The translations under genes and the position numbers were made by a program. From assembly GCA_963712995.1 (NCBI GenBank), contig CAVQKH010000026.1, forward strand, positions 62,001-126,000: a stretch of DNA of 64,000 bases, read 5' to 3'. Each line of letters opens with the position of its first letter. Positions within the stretch are counted from its first letter, which is position 1. This stretch comes from GCA-003244245 sp963712995 (GTDB taxonomy: Bacteria > Actinomycetota > Actinomycetes > Mycobacteriales > Pseudonocardiaceae). This document shows, one piece after another, positions 1-8,623 of the stretch. The notes under the pieces were generated by a model that worked only from the letters and a program-made list of their open reading frames with translations, had not been told where the DNA came from and searched no databases.

Positions 1-36
1 CGCCGCGGTGCGGCTGTGCTCGGTGAAGATAGAGAC

Positions 37-92
37 TTGAACTGCCCCGGGTTTCATAGGATCAGAACCCTATGAAACCCGGGGCAGTTCAA
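37..92. repeat. Perfect 24-bp inverted repeat, 8-nt loop
   Basis: The left arm (37-60) and right arm (69-92) are exact reverse complements, with an 8-base loop at 61-68. The arms begin TTGAACTGCCCCGGG. The right arm ends three bases before the first CRISPR-like repeat. It could be a strong terminator-type hairpin or a fused pair of insertion-sequence ends, since GAACTGCCCCGG-like termini occur in some actinobacterial elements. No transposase is visible beside it. The structure is certain; its role is not. Confidence 0.75.
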
Positions 93-95
93 CCC

Positions 96-432
96 GTTTC
101 TATACGCCCTTCGGCGTGAGGCGCTGTGGACGACGGGCAGCTGGAGCATGCAAACACACGGCGGTCAGCTGTTTCTATACGCCCTTCGGCGTGAGGTGCT
201 GCGGAACGTTTCGCGTCGACCTGTACCTCTGCAACGGGCGGCAGCGGTTTCTATACACCCTCCGGTGTGAGGTGCTGTGGCCCGCGATCATCATCGGCTT
301 CAACTGGTCCGGAGTCCTGCTGTTTCTATACGCCCTTCGGCGTGAGGTACTGTGGAACCAGCGCACCCAAACCCATCCGAAACCCCACCACCATCGTTTC
401 TATACGCCCTTCGGCGTGAGGTTCTGCGGAAC
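96..432. CRISPR. Short degenerate CRISPR-like array, 5 repeats
   Basis: Five copies of a roughly 37-bp repeat start at 96, 171, 247, 322 and 396. Each begins GTTTCTATAC, and most end GTGG or GCGG followed by AAC. The period is 74-76 bp, leaving four unrelated spacers of 37-39 bp. Inside each repeat is a 5-bp hairpin, ACGCC-CTTC-GGCGT. The third copy reads ACACC-CTCC-GGTGT, so both stem sides changed together. The copies differ in their last 10-12 bases, which suggests an old or terminal array. No cas gene is in the window; it may lie to the left. Orientation cannot be fixed because no leader is obvious. Confidence 0.7.
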
Positions 433-754
433 CCTACCCCTGTGCGCAACCTGCTGACCAGGGCAATTGACGGGCCGCTGCACGCGAGGGCCTCCGAAGC
501 AACTTTGAAGATCACCAAAACGGTGGCGAAGCGGGGTTTTCGCTGGTAGTAGACTTGCACGCGAGACCGGATGTCGATCTTCGGGCACCGTCACCTGAAG
601 GGAGCAACACGCGGCAGCCAGCGTCGCCGGCGGGTCCGCCATGTCCACCAGCATCACACCGGGGCTCCTGCCAGACCACCCGACTCGCCCAATCAAAGCA
701 CCTTGACCTGCACCCGGGTCGAGGTTGCAGGCTGGTGGCCATGAGCTGGTCGCG
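433..754. other. Non-coding stretch between array and MFS gene
   Basis: No further repeat copy, convincing open frame or hairpin was found here. The promoter of the downstream MFS gene presumably lies in the last 150 bases, but no clear -35/-10 pair was seen. Confidence 0.4.
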
Positions 755-2137
755 ATGAGTGCACTACCTGAAACCGCAGCTCCGGTTCGCGCGGATCTGT
801 TCGGCCCGAGAAGCCGCACGACCACGATCGGCATACTCCTGTTGATCAGCATGGTGGCATTCGAGGCGATGGGGGTCGGCACGGCGATGCCGGCCCTGGT
901 GGCCGACCTCGGCGCGCTGTCGCTCTACGCGTGGCCGTTCGTGGCCTTCATGGCGGCCGGGGTGTTCGGCACCGTGCTCGGCGGGCGGTGGTGCGACCGG
1001 GCCGGGCCCCGGATCCCGCTGGTGGCGGCCCCGACGCTGTTCGGGGTGGGTCTGCTGGTGGCAGGCACCGCAACCGGCATGCCGCAGCTGCTGGTGGGGC
1101 GGGTGCTGCAGGGATGGGGCGCCGGTGTCCTGACGGTCGCGGTCTACGTGCTGATCTCGGTGGTCTACCCCGAGCGGACCCGTCCCGCCGTCTTCGGGCT
1201 GATGTCCTCGGCTTGGGTGCTGCCCTCGCTGATCGGACCGCCGCTCGCCGGGGTGGTGTCCGAACGGCTGTCCTGGCACTGGGTGTTCCTCGGCCTGATA
1301 CCCGTGGTGGCGCTCGCGGTCGGGCTGGTGGTGCCCGCGGTGCGCCGGCTCGACGCACCGGATCCCGCCCGGACCCCGGCCCCCCGGCGTCGTGGGCTGG
1401 TGCTTGCCGCGCTGTGCGCCGCGGTGGGGGTCTGCGTGCTGAGCTGGGCCTCGCAGCGTCCGAACGCGCCGGGTGCCGCGGTGACCGGGGTGGCGCTGGT
1501 GCTGCTGGTGGGCTCGACGCGCCGATTGTTGCCTGCGGGGGTATTCCGGGGGCGCCGCGGAGTGCCGACCGTGGTGGTCGCCCGGGGACTGCTCGCCGGG
1601 GTGTTCTTCACCGCCAACTCCTACCTGCCGCTGATGCTGACCGCCACCCACCATTGGACGCTGACCACCGCTGGGTTCCCGCTCGTGGTCGCCTCGCTGG
1701 GCTGGTCGGCGGCCTCAGGATGGCAGGGCCGCCACCCGGATCTGCCCCGGTCGCGACTGTTGCGGATCGGGTTCAGCCTGCTCACAGTCGGTGTTGCCGG
1801 GCTGCTGCTGGTCGCGCCTGGCTGGGGTACGCCGTGGTTGGCCCTGCCGATGTGGGGCATCGCCGGGATCGGCATGGGGCTGGGCTACTCGGCGGCGGCG
1901 TTCCTGCTGTTGCAGCAGTCCAGCGCCCAGGAGGTGGGGTTCAACACGTCGGCGTTGCAGATGTCCGACCAGCTCAGCACCGCGATCCTGATCGGCACCG
2001 GTGGAGCGTTGCTGGCGGCGCTGGGCTCGCCGGCAGCAGCGCTGCCGGTGCTGCTGGCGGTGCTGGCCGGGCTCGGCGTGTTCGGTGCGACGGTGGCGGG
2101 CCGTACCGCCACCACAGGTGTCACGGCATGCCGTTGA
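755..2137 (+). CDS. MFS transporter, drug-exporter type
   Basis: Predicted 460-residue integral membrane protein of the major facilitator superfamily, likely a proton-driven exporter of small toxic molecules. It begins with a short polar N-terminus, then repeated hydrophobic segments. The first-half loop motif GGRWCDRAGPR follows the second membrane segment, and GPPLAG, the antiporter motif C, follows segment five. The substrate cannot be told from sequence. I chose the ATG at 755; a TTG at 725 is in frame but would add a poorly family-like extension. The 3' end overlaps the convergent osmoprotectant-binding gene by 17 bases. No regulator is adjacent. Confidence 0.85.
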   Translation: MSALPETAAPVRADLFGPRSRTTTIGILLLISMVAFEAMGVGTAMPALVADLGALSLYAWPFVAFMAAGVFGTVLGGRWCDRAGPRIPLVAAPTLFGVGLLVAGTATGMPQLLVGRVLQGWGAGVLTVAVYVLISVVYPERTRPAVFGLMSSAWVLPSLIGPPLAGVVSERLSWHWVFLGLIPVVALAVGLVVPAVRRLDAPDPARTPAPRRRGLVLAALCAAVGVCVLSWASQRPNAPGAAVTGVALVLLVGSTRRLLPAGVFRGRRGVPTVVVARGLLAGVFFTANSYLPLMLTATHHWTLTTAGFPLVVASLGWSAASGWQGRHPDLPRSRLLRIGFSLLTVGVAGLLLVAPGWGTPWLALPMWGIAGIGMGLGYSAAAFLLLQQSSAQEVGFNTSALQMSDQLSTAILIGTGGALLAALGSPAAALPVLLAVLAGLGVFGATVAGRTATTGVTACR

Positions 2138-3011
2138 CGAACTCCTTCGCCAGATCGGCCGCCACCGCCCGGTCCTGGGTGATCCGCCGGTTGAGCTCGG
2201 TGAGTTCAGCCGTGGACAGCGCGGCGGAGACCCTGTTGAGCGCATCGACGCCGGCCGGCGTCAGCGCCCCGGCGCGGACCAGCGGCACGATGCGCTGCGC
2301 CGGGTACAGGTGCTTCGGGTCGGCCAGCTCGACCCACTGGTTGGCGGCGATGTCGGGTGCGGTGGTGAACAGGTTCACCACCTGCGCCTGCCCGCTGCGC
2401 AGCGCCTCCAGCGTCACCGGACCACCCGCGTCGGTGCTGATGATCTGGCGGAATGTGCACCCGTAGACCTCGGCGATCCGGTCCTTCCAGCGGCCCGGCC
2501 ATTCACCGGCCGCACCCAAGGTCAGCTGCGGGCAATGTGGCGCGAGCTGCTCCATGCTGGTGAGCCCGAGCGCCGCGGAGGTCTGCCGGGTGACGACCAG
2601 CACGTCGGAATCCTCGGCCTCGGAGGGCGTGAGCACCTGCAGCCCCCGCGGCAGGGACCGCTGCAGCGCGGTGTACACCTCATCCGCGGTCGTCGCGGGC
2701 GAGGCCGGGTCAAGGAAGTGCAGCAGATTGCCGGAGTACTCCGGCATCACGGTGATCGACCCGTCCATCAGGGCACGGCTGGTGATCTCCCGGCTGCCCA
2801 GGCGGGGGCGGGTCTGCACCTCGACACCGGCCTTGCGCAGCGCCTCGGCGTAGATCTCCATGAGCAATTCGCTCTCGGTGAAGTTCCCCGAGCCGACCAC
2901 GACGGTGCCCGCGGCGCCACCACCGCTGACGAGCGGGTCACCGGACCCGCAGGCCGTCACCACACCGGCCACCAGCACCGTCATGATCAATGCCGTGATG
3001 CGTCTCACCAT
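2121..3011 (-). CDS. opuCC: Osmoprotectant ABC transporter, substrate-binding lipoprotein
   Basis: Predicted 296-residue lipoprotein that captures glycine betaine, choline or a related compatible solute for the OpuC/ProU-type importer. A signal peptide ends in VVTAC, so lipidation is expected at Cys21, and the mature part starts with a Gly/Ser-rich linker and VVVGSGNFTES, typical of the OpuAC/ProX family. It is the last gene of a four-gene operon and overlaps the permease upstream by 7 bases. The start is the ATG at 3011 behind GGGCAGGAC. The substrate is inferred from family only. Confidence 0.88.
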   Translation of the reverse strand: MVRRITALIMTVLVAGVVTACGSGDPLVSGGGAAGTVVVGSGNFTESELLMEIYAEALRKAGVEVQTRPRLGSREITSRALMDGSITVMPEYSGNLLHFLDPASPATTADEVYTALQRSLPRGLQVLTPSEAEDSDVLVVTRQTSAALGLTSMEQLAPHCPQLTLGAAGEWPGRWKDRIAEVYGCTFRQIISTDAGGPVTLEALRSGQAQVVNLFTTAPDIAANQWVELADPKHLYPAQRIVPLVRAGALTPAGVDALNRVSAALSTAELTELNRRITQDRAVAADLAKEFVNGMP

Positions 3012-3697
3012 GTCCTGCCCTCCGATCCGCCGGCTCCAGCCAACCGCACTCCCACCGGCACCACCAGCCATGCGATGCCGGCGAGCAGCAGGTCCAACAG
3101 CACCGCGAGCACGGCGATCACCAGCGCGCCGGCCGCCATCTGCGGGTAGTCCGCCGAGCTCAGACCATCGAGCAGGAATCGACCCAGCCCGCCCAACCCC
3201 ACATACGCTGCCACGGTGGTGGTCGCGACCACCTGCAGCACGGCGCTGCGCACCCCGCCGAGCAGCAGCGGCAGCGCCCCCGGCAGCTCCACCTGCCACA
3301 ACCGCTGCGCCGAGGTCAGGCCCATCCCCCGCGCGGCATCGACCACCCCGACCTCGACGCTGCGCACCCCGGCGTAGCTGCCGGCCAGCACCGGGGGCAC
3401 TGCCAGCACGACCAGCGCGACCAGCGTCGAGACCGCTTGCGAGCGCAGCAGCAGGAACAGGAATGTCAGCAGGCCCAGCGTGGGGAGCGCCCGCATCGCG
3501 TTGGCCAACCCGACCAGCACCACCCCACCGCGGGCGGTGTGCCCCACCAGCAACCCCACCGGCACCGCGACCGCCGAGGCGAGCAGCACCGCGACGACCG
3601 TGTAGTACAGGTGCTCCGCGATGCGCACCCCGACCCCGTTCGGGCCGCGCCAGTGCGCCGGGTCGGCGAGCCAGGCCAGCACCTGCGAGAAGATCAT
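3005..3697 (-). CDS. opuCD: Osmoprotectant ABC transporter, permease 2
   Basis: Predicted 230-residue inner-membrane permease of the betaine/choline ABC family. It has about five or six hydrophobic segments and the cytoplasmic coupling loop DAARGMGLTSAQRLWQVELP, the EAA-type motif that docks on the ATPase. The start codon at 3697 overlaps the stop of the upstream permease as ATGA, which signals translational coupling. It works as a heterodimer with the frameshifted permease at 3694-4348, so the state of that gene decides whether the transporter is functional. Confidence 0.88.
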   Translation of the reverse strand: MIFSQVLAWLADPAHWRGPNGVGVRIAEHLYYTVVAVLLASAVAVPVGLLVGHTARGGVVLVGLANAMRALPTLGLLTFLFLLLRSQAVSTLVALVVLAVPPVLAGSYAGVRSVEVGVVDAARGMGLTSAQRLWQVELPGALPLLLGGVRSAVLQVVATTTVAAYVGLGGLGRFLLDGLSSADYPQMAAGALVIAVLAVLLDLLLAGIAWLVVPVGVRLAGAGGSEGRTW

Positions 3698-4348
3698 GTT
3701 CTGGTCCAGGGAGTGATCAACCGCCACAACCCGACGAGCAGCACGTCCAACACCGAGGCCAGCAGCACGATCAGCACGATGCCGATCACGATCGGTGCCA
3801 GGTACCGGGTCTGGAAACCCTCGGTGAACAGCTGGCCCAGCCCGCCGATCCCGATCAGCGCTCCCACGCTGACCAGGCTGATGTTGCTCACCGACGCCAC
3901 CCGCACGCCGGCCGCGAGCACCGGAACGGCCATCGGCAGCTCGACGGCGACGAAGCGCCGCGGCGCCCGGTAGCCCATCGCGGTCGCTGCGGCCACCACG
4001 GGTACGGGCACCGCATCGAGCGCATCGACCACCGGGCGCACCAGCAGCGCCGCGGTGTAGAGCGTCAGCGCCACGATCACGTTGGCCCGGTCCAGGATCC
4101 GGGTCCCCAGGACACCGGGCATGATCACGAACAGGGCCAGGGCCGGCACGGTGTAGACGACGGTGGCCGATCCGAACACGACCGCGCGCAGCGGGCGCAC
4201 CCGCTGCGCCACCCAGCCCAGCGGTAACGCCAGCACCAGCCCGATGAGCAAGGGCACCAATGCGAGGACGAGATGCTCGACCGAGCAGCTCGAGCACTTT
4301 CGCCCGGTTAGTCGGGCTGCTCAGGTAACCACCGATATCAGCGAGCAT
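3694..4348 (-). pseudogene. opuCB: Osmoprotectant ABC permease 1, single-base frameshift
   Basis: This is the first permease of the operon, split by a frameshift. The N-terminal part starts with ATG at 4348 and reads MLADIGGYLSSPTNRAKV then LELLG. The family sequence then resumes in the next frame as EHLVLALVPLLIGLVLALP. One extra base near 4279-4282 explains the shift. The rest is a normal permease with the loop TAMGYRAPRRFVAVELP and ends at 3694. An internal start near 4260 would give only 188 residues without the first segment. A sequencing error is possible because the rest of the gene shows no decay. Confidence 0.75.
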
Positions 4349-5441
4349 CAGAGCCGTGGTCATCAACACCGTGTTCATCAACACCTCGGCGCCGGCGCCA
4401 CACCGCGAGGACGTCTTCGGCGAGCACGCCACCCACCGCGGCGCCCTCGCCGTCGACCACCACCCCGAGCCCCGACGGTGAGGACAACGCCGCATCCAAC
4501 GCGGTTCGCATCGGTCCGCCTTGGCGGTGCAGCGATCCGCCCGCGCGCAGCGCACCACTGTGACCGCCCGGCGGCAGCCAGCCGCGGGGCCGGCCCGCGG
4601 CGTCCACGGCCAGCCGCCAGTCCCGCGCCGCGCCGCCGCCGTCGTCGTCAAGGGGCACCGTGGTCAGCTCCTGCACCGGAACGGCCTCAGCGGAGACGAA
4701 CGACAACCCCCGGTAGCCCCGGTCACGTCCGACAAACTCGGCGACGAACGCGTCGACGGGCTCGACGAGCAGCCGCTGCGGCGGATCGAACTGGGCCAGC
4801 ACCCCGCCGGTGCGCAGCACCGCGACAGCGTCACCGAGCTTGACCGCCTCGTCGATGTCGTGGGTGACGAACAGGATGGTCTTGCCCAGCTCCGCCTGAA
4901 CTCGCAGCAACTCGTCCTGCAGACCCTCCCGGACCACCGGGTCGACGGCCGAGAACGGCTCGTCCATCAGCAACACAGGTGGGTCGGCGGCCAGCGCGCG
5001 AGCCACCCCCACCCGCTGCTGCTGACCTCCGGAGAGCTGCGCGGGGTAGCGCCTACCCAGCTCGGCCGGCAACCCGACGAGCTCGAGCAGCTCGCCGGCC
5101 CTCGCGCGGGCCGCCCGCCTGGTCATCCCGGTGAGCAGCGGCACCGTGGCGATGTTGTCCACGACCGTGCGGTGCGGGAACAGCCCGGCCTGCTGGATGA
5201 CGTAGCCGATGCCCCGGCGGAGCTGGGCCGGCTGTTGAGACCGGACATCACGCCCGTCGAGCAGCACTGTTCCGGACGTGGGCTCCACCATCCGGTTGAC
5301 CATGCGCAGGGACGTGGTCTTGCCGCAGCCGGATGGCCCGACAAGAACGGTGATCCGCCCCTCGGCCGCCACAAGATCCAGCGCAGCGACGGCCACGGTC
5401 CCATCCCCGAACCGTTTCCCCACACCGCGAAACTCGATCAT
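4338..5441 (-). CDS. opuCA: Osmoprotectant ABC transporter, ATP-binding subunit
   Basis: Predicted 367-residue ATPase that powers the betaine-type importer. Walker A GPSGCGKTT is at residues 35-43, the Q-loop follows FPHRTVVDN, the signature LSGGQQQ is at 136-142 and Walker B LLMDE at 157-161. After about residue 240 there is a C-terminal extension in the place of the CBS domains of OpuCA/ProV, which in relatives sense ionic strength. It is the first gene of the operon, and its stop overlaps the start of permease 1 by about 11 bases. Any private promoter must fit in the 59 bases upstream. Confidence 0.9.
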   Translation of the reverse strand: MIEFRGVGKRFGDGTVAVAALDLVAAEGRITVLVGPSGCGKTTSLRMVNRMVEPTSGTVLLDGRDVRSQQPAQLRRGIGYVIQQAGLFPHRTVVDNIATVPLLTGMTRRAARARAGELLELVGLPAELGRRYPAQLSGGQQQRVGVARALAADPPVLLMDEPFSAVDPVVREGLQDELLRVQAELGKTILFVTHDIDEAVKLGDAVAVLRTGGVLAQFDPPQRLLVEPVDAFVAEFVGRDRGYRGLSFVSAEAVPVQELTTVPLDDDGGGAARDWRLAVDAAGRPRGWLPPGGHSGALRAGGSLHRQGGPMRTALDAALSSPSGLGVVVDGEGAAVGGVLAEDVLAVWRRRRGVDEHGVDDHGSDAR

Positions 5442-5463
5442 CTCCGAACCCTAACCCGGCACC

Positions 5464-5495
5464 CTCACCCCGACATGTCTCCATATCGGGGTGAG
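5464..5495 (-). terminator. Hairpin between EAL gene and osmoprotectant operon
   Basis: A 10-bp stem, CTCACCCCGA with TCGGGGTGAG, closes a 12-base loop just after the stop of the GGDEF/EAL gene, which is on the same strand. No T-run follows. It may be a terminator for the gene at 5501-8395 or an operator for the operon starting at 5441. Confidence 0.5.
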
Positions 5496-5500
5496 GAGGG

Positions 5501-8395
5501 TTACTGGAGGGGACCTTGGTTCAGGAGGGCGCGGAAATCTGGGGACGGGACGGCGCGGGAGAACAGCCAGCCTTGGTAGGCGTCTACGCCCAGGCTGCGG
5601 AGCACCTGGAACTGGGCCGGGGTCTCGACGCCCTCGGCGACGCAGACCCGGCCCATCGCGTGCGCCATCTCGACCACGGCACGCACGACGGCGAAGTCCG
5701 AGGAATCGGACTCCACTCCGGAGACGAACCCGCGGTCCAGCTTGACGATCTGCGCGGGTAGTTCCTTGAGCCGGGCCAGCGAGGAGTACCCGGTGCCGAA
5801 GTCGTCCACCGCGAAGCGCACCCCACGCTCGACCAGCTCGGCCATCGTCTGAAGGGTCGTGCTGGACAAGTCGATCAGCGTGGTCTCCACCAGTTCCAGC
5901 ACCAGGCGCTCCCAGGGCAGCCCGGTGTCGGCCACCGCGGTCGCGACCGTGGCGATGAAGTCTGATTCGCCGGGATCAGCCAGGTTGACCGCAACGGAGA
6001 CCGGGCGCCCATCCCAGGACACCCAGTCACGCGCCTCCTGCAACGCGGTGCGCAGCACCCAGCTGTCCAGCTCACGCATCAGGCCGCCCTGCTCGGCCAC
6101 CGGCAGGAACACGGCGGGGCTGAGCATCCCGCGCTCCGGGTGCGGCCAGCGGATCAGCGCCTCCGCCGAGAGGATCACGCCATCAGAGTTGACCACCGGC
6201 TGGTAGTGCAGTTGCAACTCGTCGCGTGCGAGCGCCTGGCGAAGCTCGCTCTCCAGCTCCACCTGCCGGTCGGTTGACTCGATCAGCGCCGGGTCGGCCG
6301 CGAAAGACCCGGCGCCAGTCCGCTTGGCCTCGAACATGGCCGCGTCGGCGAAGCGCATCAAGTCATGCGCATCACTGATGGAGGCGTCGGGCACCGCCAC
6401 GCCGACCGCCGCCGACACCCGGATCACCTGACCGCGCAGCGGAATCGCGGTCCGCAGCAGACCGGAGACCTTGGCAACGAGGGATCCGATGCCACCCTGG
6501 GCGGCGACATCGGCGCAGATCACCACGAAGACATCACCGGAGAGCCGGCCGGCAGTGCAACCCTGCGGCAACCCGTCCTGCAGCCCCCGCGCCAACGCGA
6601 CCAGCAGCTCGTCACCGGCGTCATGGCCGAGCGCATCGTTGACCCGCTTGAAGTTGGTGATACCGCAGGCCAGCACCGCGACATCGGCCGCAGCCGAGGT
6701 GAGCAGCTCGGTCAAGGTGTCCTTGATCGCGGCCCGGTTGGGCAGACCAGTGAGCTCGTCGTGGGTCGCCCGGTAGGTGAGCGCCTCGGCCACCCGTCGA
6801 CGCTCGGTGATGTCAGTAAAGATCACCAGCAGGAAGCGCTGGCCGTCGTCCTGCACCGACGCCGAGACGTGCAGCTCGCAGTACACCGGGTCACCATCGG
6901 CCCGCAGCAGCATCCGCTGCGGCACGGTGTAGCTCTCGGACCTGGCTGCCTGATGGGTGTGCAGGGGGCGCAGCCGGGTGGCCCGCTCCTGGGGGTGGGT
7001 CAGCGACTCGGAGCTCATCCCCCGCAGGGTCTCCAGGTCATAGCCCAGCAGCTTGCACAGCGCCTCGTTGGCGTCGACCAGCCGATCGTTGTCGTCGAAG
7101 ATCCCGATGCCGACCGGGGTGATCGACACCAGGTCAGCGAAACGCTGGCTGGAGCGCATCATCCGGGTCTCGGCCGCGCGCTGCTCGGTGAGGTCCTGGA
7201 CGGTGCCGACCAGCCGGGAGCCACCGGAGGCATCAGCGATGGCCGCCCCGTGACAGCGGAAGGTACGCACCGCCCCGTCGGGTCGCAACACCCGATGCTC
7301 GCAGGTCACCGGCGCCTGATCGACGACCAGCTGACGCCACAGCCCGTCCACCCACTCCCGGTCATCGGGATGCACCAGCGACAGGAAGGTCTGGTAAGTG
7401 GTCTGCCGGGCGGAGATTCCGTAGAGCTCCTGCATCTCCTGCGACCAGATCAGCTGGTCGCAGCTCGGATCCCACTCCCAGGTACCGATGCGGGCCGCCC
7501 GCTGTGCCTGCGTCAGCCGGTGCTGCTCAGCCCGCAGCGCCCGCTCCAAGGCTCGCTCCTGGCTCACCTCCTGCACCGTCCCTACCAGCCGCAGCAGCTC
7601 CCCGCGATCCGATCGCTCGGCCTGCAGGCGGCACAGATAGTGCGTCTCGCCGCGCTCGGGCAGTCCGCGGACATACGCCTCCAGCGTGTCCAGATCAGGG
7701 TCGGAGGCCATCTCGTGCACCTGCCGGAACAGCTGGGGCAGGTCCTCGGGGTGGATGTGCCGGAACGGGTCGGCGTCAACACAGCAACCGCCGAACAGCT
7801 CCGCCAGGGTAGGACTGTAATCGATCTTGTTGGTGGGCCATTCCCAGGTGAAACTGCCGATACGGGCGATCCGCTGAGCCTGGAGCAGCCGGGTGTGTTC
7901 CTGCGCGAGCTCGCTGGTGTCCACCAGCCGCCTGGCCGAGCGCAGGTCGGAGACATCGACCAGGAACACCATGAGCAGATCCGTGTCCGGCACGTACCAG
8001 TGCGTCACCCGCACCGGTACGGCGTACCCGCCCGGCCCGATCAGCTCGGCATCGGTCCCAGAGCCGGTATCGGTGTCCATCCCGGGGCCCACCAGCAGGC
8101 TGTGCAACGGCAGACCGATCAGCGCGTCGGCGAACCACCGGCCGGAGAGCTGCGCCACGGCCGAATTGGCCTGGACCACCACGCCGCCCTCGCAGACCAG
8201 CGCGGGGGACTCGGGAAGCGGGATGGGCAGGGACGAGACCTGCGGCAACAGGACCGGCGCCGCCGCGATCGAGGCGGACGAACTCGACCGACCCGGCCGG
8301 AACGCCGCCAGGGAGCGACCCGGGGCAGTCCACCCCACCTCTCCGGGGTTCAGTGATACAGGCACGAAATCGACCCGCTCAGCCCGCTCGGCCAC
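5501..8395 (-). CDS. PAS-GGDEF-EAL cyclic-di-GMP signalling protein
   Basis: Predicted cytoplasmic protein of about 964 residues. In order it has four PAS-type sensor domains (roughly 60-150, 190-290, 305-400, 420-530), a GGDEF domain (about 550-700) and an EAL domain (about 710-955). The cyclase signature is degenerate, RLSGDVF where GGDEF is expected, so cyclic-di-GMP synthesis is unlikely. The EAL domain keeps SAEAL, the ELVE glutamate, DDFGTGYSSL, KLDR and AEGVE, so it is probably an active phosphodiesterase. I chose the GTG at 8395, which sits 8 bases after GGAGG; a TTG at 8419 is the alternative. The PAS ligands are unknown. Confidence 0.9.
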   Translation of the reverse strand: MAERAERVDFVPVSLNPGEVGWTAPGRSLAAFRPGRSSSSASIAAAPVLLPQVSSLPIPLPESPALVCEGGVVVQANSAVAQLSGRWFADALIGLPLHSLLVGPGMDTDTGSGTDAELIGPGGYAVPVRVTHWYVPDTDLLMVFLVDVSDLRSARRLVDTSELAQEHTRLLQAQRIARIGSFTWEWPTNKIDYSPTLAELFGGCCVDADPFRHIHPEDLPQLFRQVHEMASDPDLDTLEAYVRGLPERGETHYLCRLQAERSDRGELLRLVGTVQEVSQERALERALRAEQHRLTQAQRAARIGTWEWDPSCDQLIWSQEMQELYGISARQTTYQTFLSLVHPDDREWVDGLWRQLVVDQAPVTCEHRVLRPDGAVRTFRCHGAAIADASGGSRLVGTVQDLTEQRAAETRMMRSSQRFADLVSITPVGIGIFDDNDRLVDANEALCKLLGYDLETLRGMSSESLTHPQERATRLRPLHTHQAARSESYTVPQRMLLRADGDPVYCELHVSASVQDDGQRFLLVIFTDITERRRVAEALTYRATHDELTGLPNRAAIKDTLTELLTSAAADVAVLACGITNFKRVNDALGHDAGDELLVALARGLQDGLPQGCTAGRLSGDVFVVICADVAAQGGIGSLVAKVSGLLRTAIPLRGQVIRVSAAVGVAVPDASISDAHDLMRFADAAMFEAKRTGAGSFAADPALIESTDRQVELESELRQALARDELQLHYQPVVNSDGVILSAEALIRWPHPERGMLSPAVFLPVAEQGGLMRELDSWVLRTALQEARDWVSWDGRPVSVAVNLADPGESDFIATVATAVADTGLPWERLVLELVETTLIDLSSTTLQTMAELVERGVRFAVDDFGTGYSSLARLKELPAQIVKLDRGFVSGVESDSSDFAVVRAVVEMAHAMGRVCVAEGVETPAQFQVLRSLGVDAYQGWLFSRAVPSPDFRALLNQGPLQ

Positions 8396-8623
8396 GGCAC
8401 CACCCTCCCGCCGCACCAATCACCATAAGTGCCTCGGCTCTGGCAACGACGTGTCACAACCCTGTCGGGTGGACCAACGCGCGAACTGACGATTAGTTAT
8501 GCTACTGACAGCAACCATGCGTCACGCTCTGCAGCGAATATCCGCCAAAGTGGATCTAGGGTGTCACCGGATCAGGTGGTTGGATGAGCGTCGCGCTGCC
8601 AGACCGGTCGCTAAGGTGAACCC

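Noticed and set aside
37..92. Possible missing first CRISPR repeat hidden by the palindrome
   Set aside because: At the expected phase (about 21-57) there is no similarity to the repeat, so the array most likely starts at 96.
6365..8356. Long plus-strand open frame opposite the PAS-GGDEF-EAL gene
   Set aside because: Low-complexity Gln/Gly/Arg composition typical of antisense high-GC frames; the minus strand has full domain motifs.
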